Of a stretch of 22,046 nucleotides of DNA, positions 21,101-22,046 are shown in pieces (within the stretch, counting starts at the first letter, position 1; each line of letters opens with the position of its first letter). Under the pieces are notes generated by a model, which was given only the letters and a program-made list of their open reading frames with translations, did not search any database and was not told the DNA's origin. This DNA is from Apostichopus parvimensis (taxonomy: Eukaryota; Echinodermata; Holothuroidea; Aspidochirotida; Stichopodidae). The DNA is taken from NCBI GenBank assembly GCA_000934455.1, contig KN897636.1, positions 1-22,046 of the forward strand. The letters are read 5' to 3'. The position numbers and the translations under genes are program-made.

Positions 21101-22046
21101 AGAAGAGGGTACGTTCCCCTGTGCCAGAACCAGAGGTTGAACAGCCATTAGTTTCACATCCGTTTGTACAGTTTGAGGAAGTAGTAGCTCCCCCAATGAA
21201 AGCTATACCACGTGAAGCACCAGAGCATATCATACCAATACAGAGATCACCACCAAGAGTAATAAGGCCTTTAGAGGATGTTGAAACTCGCATTGGAGAA
21301 GAGGTAACATTAGTGTGTCAAGTGGTGGGCGAACCAACGCCCGAAATCACTTGGGAAAGATACCATGAGCCATTAGATAGTGACCGTTACATAACTACTG
21401 TGCAGAAAGATGGAACATGTATCTTAACAATTACAACAGTAGTTGAAGAAGATGATACAGAGTTTAGATGTGTTGCAACAAATCCTGCTGGAACAGTGAC
21501 AACTCATGCAGAAGTCTATGTTATGGATGTACAACAACCACGACGCGTGTCTGAGAAAGACATCAAGTTAGAAACAAAAGAACGAACTGAAATACTTATG
21601 GAAAAGGCACCAGAACCTCCAAAACCTGTTGAATTTATAATAGATACTCCTCATCCACAAGAATCAGTTGAGACAATCACAGAAATTACTACTGTCATTG
21701 AGGAAGAAGAATTACATCCAAAGGCACCACAGCTTGAACCTGAATTTGAAGAAGTTGTGGTGCCAGTACAACCTCCCATCGTTGAAACAAAGGAAAGGAC
21801 TGAAATATTGATGGAAAAGACACCGGAAAAGTTACCTACACTGGAATTTACTGTCTCTGTTCCTGAAGAAAAGCCAGCTCCAAGGGAGCGACCCAGAGGA
21901 CCAGCAGAGTCACCCATTGTACCAATGAAGCTTGTTCCAGAGTATGAAGAGGTTGTATTTCCCAAAGAAGATAAGCCAATTGAAGAAGTAAAGGAAGAGA
22001 CATTGGAGAGGACAGAGATTACTTTGGAGAAGAAGCCTGAGCCACT
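1..22046 (+). CDS. Titin-like giant muscle protein, internal part of gene (10 exons, partial at both ends)
   Basis: Joining the ten exons listed below gives 7016 nt of continuous open frame, about 2338 codons plus 2 nt. Intron phases agree at every junction (0,1,1,1,1,1,0,1,1). The product has ten I-set Ig domains with the usual signature (W-Y-K/R in strand C, L-x-I in strand E, E-D-x-G/A-x-Y/F before strand F, A-x-N-x-x-G after it). Between them lie acidic, SH3-ligand-like, Thr/Ser-rich and PEVK-like linkers. In the titin family such chains span the Z-disc and elastic I-band, where Ig domains and PEVK segments act as molecular springs and binding sites; that role here is inferred. Several domains (Ig-B, Ig-F) look to me most like titin Z-disc/near-Z-disc Ig domains, from memory rather than a search. 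A palladin/myopalladin, obscurin or arthropod-type kettin relationship is less likely given the PEVK-like region. No kinase or Fn3 domain is in the window. Confidence 0.85.
142..825 (+). other. Intron A (phase 0)
   Basis: Donor is AAG|GTACAC and acceptor is TTTTTACAG|GACGG. The intron is AT-rich. Near its 3' end (755 to about 807) is a degenerate 20-bp tandem pattern, units TAACATCAGCAAGTTGATGA and TAACGTCATCAAATTGATAG plus a partial third. A short open frame at 254-457 has no Ig-like or otherwise recognisable content and I regard it as chance. Confidence 0.8.
755..807. repeat. Degenerate 20-bp tandem repeat next to splice acceptor
   Basis: Two and a half units of a 20-bp sequence (755-774, 775-794, then a partial copy), about 70% alike. 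It ends fewer than 20 bases before the exon 2 acceptor, so it overlaps the likely branch-point zone. Nothing suggests a mobile element. Confidence 0.5.
826..991 (+). CDS. Exon 2: C-terminal half of Ig-A
   Basis: The exon opens DGHPMDPSNRIKML and continues through strand E (FTLLIVEAL), the PEDTGSY turn and DAINPSGTASQTFTISVK, which closes an I-set fold. It is 166 nt, entered in phase 0 and left in phase 1 (donor G|GTTAGT at 992). Strand F has isoleucine (SYQIDAIN) where cysteine is usual, so with exon 1 the whole domain lacks the canonical disulfide pair. Loss of this pair is common in titin-type intracellular Ig domains. Frame and splice sites are supported by the continuous Ig sequence across the junction. 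Confidence 0.88.
992..1437 (+). other. Intron B (phase 1)
   Basis: Donor is AAAG|GTTAGT and acceptor is ATCTTTTAG|GAGGG. The 446-bp intron shows no repeat or recognisable feature. The open frame at 1049-1279 has no domain signature. Confidence 0.8.
1438..1587 (+). CDS. Exon 3: short linker and strands A-B of Ig-B
   Basis: The 150-nt exon is in phase 1 at both ends. It encodes a 20-residue linker (GGTTLPKQPARGLDMPKTGG) and then APHFEHGLTDIEVPEGCPVE, strand B with core Cys (LACQVFG) and TP, where it is cut by the donor CCAG|GTAAAG (1588). The domain continues in exon 4. The break falls between strands B and C, a different place from the intron inside Ig-A and Ig-E. The open frame running upstream of the acceptor at 1437 is chance, since the acceptor gives the correct frame and the Ig homology begins after it. 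Confidence 0.87.
1588..2392 (+). other. Intron C (phase 1)
   Basis: Donor is CCAG|GTAAAG and acceptor is TTCTGTCACAG|AACC. The 805-bp intron has a chance open frame (1531-1926, overlapping exon 3 in another frame) with no domain signature. Nothing else stands out. Confidence 0.8.
2393..2581 (+). CDS. Exon 4: strands C-G of Ig-B
   Basis: The 189-nt exon, phase 1 at both ends, completes Ig-B: EPEIIWYCNG (strand C), SRYFQMSYQD, SLIINEV, FPEDAGTYSC, EAVNDSG and a final SNLRVQ. Both core cysteines of Ig-B are present (LAC in exon 3, YSC here), plus an extra cysteine in strand C (WYC). The domain closely resembles near-Z-disc Ig domains of titin and Ig domains of the palladin group, judged from memory. 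It is followed directly by a 5.3-kb intron. Confidence 0.9.
2963..2977. repeat. T15 homopolymer
   Basis: Fifteen consecutive T residues follow GAAAAAGAGA. There are no flanking direct repeats, so I do not call it the tail of a retroposed element. Confidence 0.7.
3136..3166. repeat. (GAAT)n microsatellite
   Basis: About seven GAAT units with one substitution (GGAT in the middle). A reverse-complement tract of the same motif lies in intron H at 15684-15719. Confidence 0.85.
3286..3306. repeat. (AATA)n microsatellite
   Basis: Five perfect AATA units in an AT-rich setting. Confidence 0.85.
3439..3463 (+). other. G-tract cluster, possible G-quadruplex
   Basis: Runs of 3, 4, 5 and 5 G are separated by loops of 1, 5 and 2 bases, which fits the standard four-run quadruplex pattern on the sense strand. 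It lies in a purine-rich stretch from about 3416. Formation in DNA or pre-mRNA is only a prediction from pattern. Confidence 0.5.
4648..4669. repeat. 11-bp tandem duplication
   Basis: Two adjacent copies of AACACTGGAAT. A 7-bp inverted repeat (ATTTGCC / GGCAAAT) follows directly. Confidence 0.6.
5182..5213. repeat. Near-perfect 32-bp palindrome with AATAAA on both strands
   Basis: Two 16-base arms meet at TTGA|TCAA; 15 of 16 pairs are Watson-Crick and one is G-T. The left arm holds AATAAA on the plus strand and the right arm gives AATAAA on the minus strand. The motif lies deep in intron D. It may be a cruciform-prone sequence or a transposon relic; a poly(A) role is unsupported. Confidence 0.6.
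7917..8231 (+). CDS. Exon 5: complete Ig-C with short N-terminal helix-like lead
   Basis: The 315-nt exon is phase 1 at both ends and encodes VEEIRSAAEQAI, probably helical, then one whole Ig domain (APKFLKRI... WYKDNKEI... GSVLHFQKV... TNTAG ... LGVQ). Strand B has its core cysteine (FECRVQG), but strand F has valine (VTVVATN), so the canonical disulfide cannot form. Because the exon is a whole domain and its length is a multiple of three with matching phases, skipping it would keep the frame. It sits between two introns longer than 5 kb. Donor is CAAG|GTATTA, weaker than the others. The open frame upstream of the acceptor (from 7763) is chance. Confidence 0.9.
8329..8358. repeat. Inverted repeat, 11-bp stem and 8-base loop
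   Basis: TATGAAGTCTT pairs perfectly with AAGACTTCATA across the loop CTGAAATA. Weaker pairing continues outward (CCATAAT against TCATGG). It lies about 100 bases into intron E. It could be a relic of a small inverted-repeat element or a chance stem. Confidence 0.6.
10242..10311. repeat. 36-bp tandem duplication
   Basis: Two copies of a segment beginning ATGCCCATTACC and ending CTTAAGCT, at 10242-10274 and 10278-10311, differing at a few positions. The function is unknown; it is probably a local slippage or recombination product. Confidence 0.75.
10733..10772. repeat. Purine-rich GAAAG/GCAAA simple repeat
   Basis: An imperfect pentanucleotide run: GAAAG and GGAAA units, then four AAGCA units. 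It is almost purely purine on the plus strand. Confidence 0.7.
10850..10870 (+). other. G-tract cluster, possible G-quadruplex
   Basis: Runs of 4, 3, 4 and 3 G are separated by loops of 2, 2 and 3 bases, within a G-rich stretch starting near 10838. It meets the four-run quadruplex pattern on the sense strand. Prediction only. Confidence 0.5.
12814..13165. mobile_element. Non-autonomous hAT-type MITE, 352 bp
   Basis: The left end CTGGGGTGGGCAACCT and the reverse complement of the right end, CAGGGGTGGGCAACCT, agree at 15 of 16 bases. The flanks CATTACAT (12806-12813) and CATTACTT (13166-13173) agree at 7 of 8, an 8-bp target duplication as expected for hAT transposons. CAGGGGTG-type ends followed by GGCCCGC...GGCC-rich subterminal sequence are typical of hAT elements in many animals. 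The interior is AT-rich with no transposase frame, so the element depended on an enzyme supplied elsewhere. It lies in intron E, 212 bp upstream of exon 6. The mismatched base in the left end and in the duplication suggests it is not very recent. Confidence 0.85.
13378..14226 (+). CDS. Exon 6: acidic and proline-rich linker plus Ig-D
   Basis: The 849-nt exon (phase 1 at both ends, 282 codons between the split ones) has three parts. First is an acidic stretch of about 85 residues with clusters such as ESDTDIDLDEM and RDSETDDEAH. Second is a basic, proline-rich stretch, including PKVPAKP and APPPVPPKPF (13704-13733), which fit PxxPxK class II SH3-ligand patterns. Third is Ig-D from 13947 (PPTFTQYIEN... 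WFKNDKEI... SILELPNV... NDSGRIMCKAENHAG). Ig-D lacks the strand B cysteine (FTIQVSG) but has one in strand F (IMC) and one in strand G (ASC). The linker resembles the SH3-binding proline segments of titin's Z-disc region in style only. Acceptor is TTCACAG|TC, donor is ATAG|GTAAGT. Confidence 0.9.
14227..14611 (+). other. Intron F (phase 1)
   Basis: Donor is the strong ATAG|GTAAGT. The acceptor is TTTTGAAACAG|AGG; using the AG two bases later would create an in-frame TAG, which fixes the start of exon 7. I see nothing else in the 385 bp. Confidence 0.8.
14612..14946 (+). CDS. Exon 7: Thr/Pro linker and N-terminal half of Ig-E
   Basis: The 335-nt exon enters in phase 1 and leaves in phase 0. 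It starts with a Ser/Thr/Pro linker (EESTRSTTSRITPPTTPTTT), passes through basic and acidic segments with SSDVEIQVNETKSS, and begins Ig-E at 14836 (PPTFTTHLQNQEV). Strand B carries its cysteine (MVCHVTG). The exon ends exactly after the strand C motif RWYK, at the donor AAG|GTGAGT. This is the same structural place and phase as the exon 1/2 junction in Ig-A. SSDVE is a possible diverged start of the linker repeat seen in exons 9 and 10. Confidence 0.9.
14947..15405 (+). other. Intron G (phase 0)
   Basis: Donor is AAG|GTGAGT, acceptor is CTGATTACAG|AGTGG. A short (CAGT)n tract with one CAAT unit lies at 15262-15283. I see nothing else. Confidence 0.8.
15262..15283. repeat. (CAGT)n short tandem repeat
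   Basis: About five CAGT units with one changed to CAAT. Confidence 0.75.
15406..15574 (+). CDS. Exon 8: C-terminal half of Ig-E
   Basis: The 169-nt exon begins SGQELRPDERITIRI and completes Ig-E through SCTLQITPV, LPEDDGQFEV, RAINPAGEATS and HLTVK. Strand F has valine instead of cysteine (FEVRAIN), while strand E carries an extra cysteine (GSCTLQI), so Ig-E has cysteines in B and E but not F. Entry is phase 0 and exit phase 1 (donor AAAG|GTAAGA). Confidence 0.9.
15575..16514 (+). other. Intron H (phase 1)
   Basis: Donor is AAAG|GTAAGA, acceptor is TTTTATTCCATTGAAG|TTACCC. A (CATT)n tract lies at 15684-15719. The minus-strand open frame at 16101-16496 has no domain signature. Confidence 0.75.
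15684..15719. repeat. (CATT)n microsatellite
   Basis: About nine ATTC/CATT units with one CATC change. Same motif as the tract in intron D, on the opposite strand. Confidence 0.85.
16515..17168 (+). CDS. Exon 9: linker with Thr-rich repeat core, then Ig-F
   Basis: The 654-nt exon is phase 1 at both ends. The linker (about 125 residues) has two similar strand-like motifs ending in Pro/Gly, HIRIGLDGLPLQPGEP and INIHITGFPEMPPQPP. Between them (16688-16798) is a Thr-rich segment, HSDVEEI...TVTRKTTKTTKTTTTV, ending EESDMDGG, which matches the repeat core of exon 10. Ig-F starts near 16892 (PPVIRKLMDDVTVQEG) and has strand B Cys (LEC), WYRNDEPI, strand F Cys (YTC) and strand G Cys (SSC). All three positions known as the titin Cys triad are therefore present. 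Ig-F looks very like titin near-Z-disc Ig domains, from memory. Donor is ACCG|GTAAGT. Confidence 0.9.
16688..16798 (+). repeat. Linker repeat core, diverged copy (exon 9)
   Basis: Encodes HSDVEEI, then TVTRKTTKTTKTTTTV, then EESDMD. Order and spacing match the tandem copies at 19456-20457 (SDVE, T-R-K-T-T-K-T, ESDMED). Confidence 0.75.
17169..17998 (+). other. Intron I (phase 1)
   Basis: Donor is ACCG|GTAAGT, acceptor is CACATTTCACAG|TTGAAG. A second CTTTTCAG at 17941-17948 would put exon 10 out of frame and hit stops soon, so it is not used for this product. I see no other feature. Confidence 0.8.
17999..22046 (+). CDS. Exon 10 (at least 4 kb): Ig-G, -H, -I, four-copy linker repeat, PEVK-like region with Ig-J
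   Basis: The exon enters in phase 1 and stays open to the window end, 1348 full codons with no stop. With the first full codon (18001) as residue 1, the order is: a repeat-core copy (13-40), Ig-G (56-149), Ig-H (173-262), another repeat-core copy (307-340), Ig-I (376-467), a four-copy repeat array (486-819), a Pro/Glu/Val/Lys-rich stretch with a seven-proline run, Ig-J (1084-1176), and a PEVK-like segment with a 71-residue period. Strand C motifs are TWYSDG, TWYKNG, TWYKNG and TWERYH. Ig-G, -H and -I lack the strand B cysteine but keep that of strand F; Ig-J has both. Internal donor-like sites (for example GAG|GTACGT at 19612) lie inside homologous repeats and the frame continues, so I treat this as one exon. 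Confidence 0.9.
18037..18120 (+). repeat. Linker repeat core, diverged copy before Ig-G
   Basis: Encodes SETEVIRRVKKTTKTTYTRD followed by ISESDFEA. It shares the SxTEVI.R..TTKT.T and ESD.E elements with the tandem array. Confidence 0.7.
18166..18447 (+). other. Ig-G domain (I-set)
   Basis: Runs from PPRFLSELLDV to SSFANLIVK. Strand B FDARITG has no cysteine; extra Cys in strand E (GHCSLTI); Cys in strand F (IECRAVNPVG). Confidence 0.88.
18517..18786 (+). other. Ig-H domain (I-set)
   Basis: Runs from KPTFVSEMKVE to IIYTDLTTE. Strand B LTTKVTG has no cysteine; Cys in strand E (DTCTLTI) and strand F (YMCKAVNPLG). Confidence 0.88.
18919..19020 (+). repeat. Linker repeat core, diverged copy before Ig-I
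   Basis: Encodes VESDTESLRTIRTTTTTKTM, then TRTYTSDTEEPEPG. VESDTE, the Thr/Arg block and TRTY.SD.E match the array copies. Confidence 0.75.
19126..19401 (+). other. Ig-I domain (I-set)
   Basis: Runs from PTVVQELIDV to RIVITG. Strand B LETIITG has no cysteine; Cys in strand F (FECRAVNPLG) and strand G (STFCRIV), so an F-G disulfide is the only likely pair. Confidence 0.88.
19456..20457 (+). repeat. Four-copy tandem protein repeat (76-99 residue period)
   Basis: Copies start at 19456, 19684, 19981 and 20215 (spacing 228, 297 and 234 nt). Each reads R-[QR]-P-[YH]-SDVES-[DE]-TE-[VI]-I, a Thr/Lys/Arg block, a [TR]-[FY]-ESD-x-[ED]-D turn, then RE[ST]T-[IV]-VE-[IL]-GPR-x-DR and a Pro/Lys spacer. 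Copies 2 and 3 add a second shorter motif, TTVVEID-[RN]-RQ; copy 2 has it twice, which explains its greater length. Each copy has three Ser-x-x-acid sites (SDVE, SDTE, SDME) matching the CK2 consensus. I do not recognise this repeat from any named family. It is probably a disordered, phosphorylatable spring or binding segment; that is inference. Confidence 0.9.
20905..20925 (+). other. Seven-proline run in exon 10 (possible SH3/EVH1 ligand)
   Basis: Encodes SAPPPPPPPKRE. Proline runs with flanking basic residues commonly bind SH3, WW or EVH1 domains; no partner can be named from the sequence. Confidence 0.5.
21250..21528 (+). other. Ig-J domain (I-set) inside the PEVK-like region
   Basis: Runs from PPRVIRPLEDV to AEVYVMD. 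Core Cys in strands B (LVCQVVG) and F (FRCVATNPAG), extra Cys in strand E (GTCILTI). Strand C is ITWERYHEP, with the usual Tyr after Trp replaced by Glu. Confidence 0.88.
21571..22044 (+). repeat. PEVK-like repeat, 71-residue period, running off the window
   Basis: ETKERTEILMEK starts at 21571 and again at 21784, and the diverged ETLERTEITLEK at 21997, exactly 213 nt apart each time. Each full unit contains, in order, this helix-like heptad-style segment, a strand-like [VL]EF-x-[IV]-x-x-x-P motif (21628 and 21841), and PE[FY]EEVV (21739 and 21937). Composition is dominated by Glu, Pro, Val and Lys, as in titin PEVK segments. The familiar vertebrate PEVK unit is much shorter, near 28 residues. 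Confidence 0.8.

Noticed and set aside
18771-21965. Several other minus-strand open frames opposite exon 10, rich in Val/Ser, Trp/Leu or Gly
   Set aside because: They mirror the Thr/Pro/Glu repeats of the sense strand and have low-complexity composition with no domain signature.
1-22046. Promoter, start codon, stop codon or poly(A) site of the gene
   Set aside because: Both ends of the window are within coding sequence, and AATAAA hexamers occur only in introns or AT-rich sequence without support.

Overview
The window is a stretch of animal nuclear DNA that lies entirely inside one plus-strand gene. The gene is open at both ends, so neither the start codon nor the stop codon is here. Evidence for this reading is a set of GT-AG introns (0.4-5.3 kb) between exons of conserved phase, I-set immunoglobulin (Ig) domains, proline/acidic linkers and a PEVK-like segment. 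Together these indicate a giant sarcomeric protein of the titin/connectin family, and the order of parts resembles the Z-disc to I-band part of titin. The AT-rich introns, very long coding exon and a short hAT-type transposon fit an invertebrate, perhaps a marine deuterostome or lophotrochozoan. The sequence alone does not fix the species, so no gene symbol is given.

Layout: ten exons were assembled by splice signals and reading frame (1-141, 826-991, 1438-1587, 2393-2581, 7917-8231, 13378-14226, 14612-14946, 15406-15574, 16515-17168, 17999 to the window end). They join in one frame with no stop, giving 7016 nt or about 2338 codons. They encode ten Ig domains, called Ig-A to Ig-J here. The first five exons are nearly pure Ig modules. 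From exon 6 on, Ig domains alternate with long linkers: an acidic and SH3-ligand-like linker in exon 6, a Thr/Pro linker in exon 7, and Thr/Ser/acidic linkers in exons 9 and 10.

Exon 10 is at least 4 kb. It carries Ig-G, -H and -I, then four tandem copies of a 76-99 residue repeat built on SDVESDTEVITRKTT...YESD.ED...VVEIGPR.DRE, then a Pro/Glu/Val/Lys-rich region, Ig-J, and the start of a 71-residue PEVK-like repeat that runs off the window. Diverged copies of the same repeat core occur in earlier linkers, so one motif seems to have spread through the linkers. This linker family is the most unusual feature of the window.

The rest is intron. The two 5-kb introns flank exon 5, a single-Ig, frame-neutral exon. 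They hold simple repeats, two G-quadruplex-like G-tracts, palindromes, a 36-bp tandem duplication and a 352-bp hAT-type MITE with terminal inverted repeats and an 8-bp target duplication (7 of 8 matching). No second gene, tRNA, rRNA, CRISPR array or promoter could be supported.
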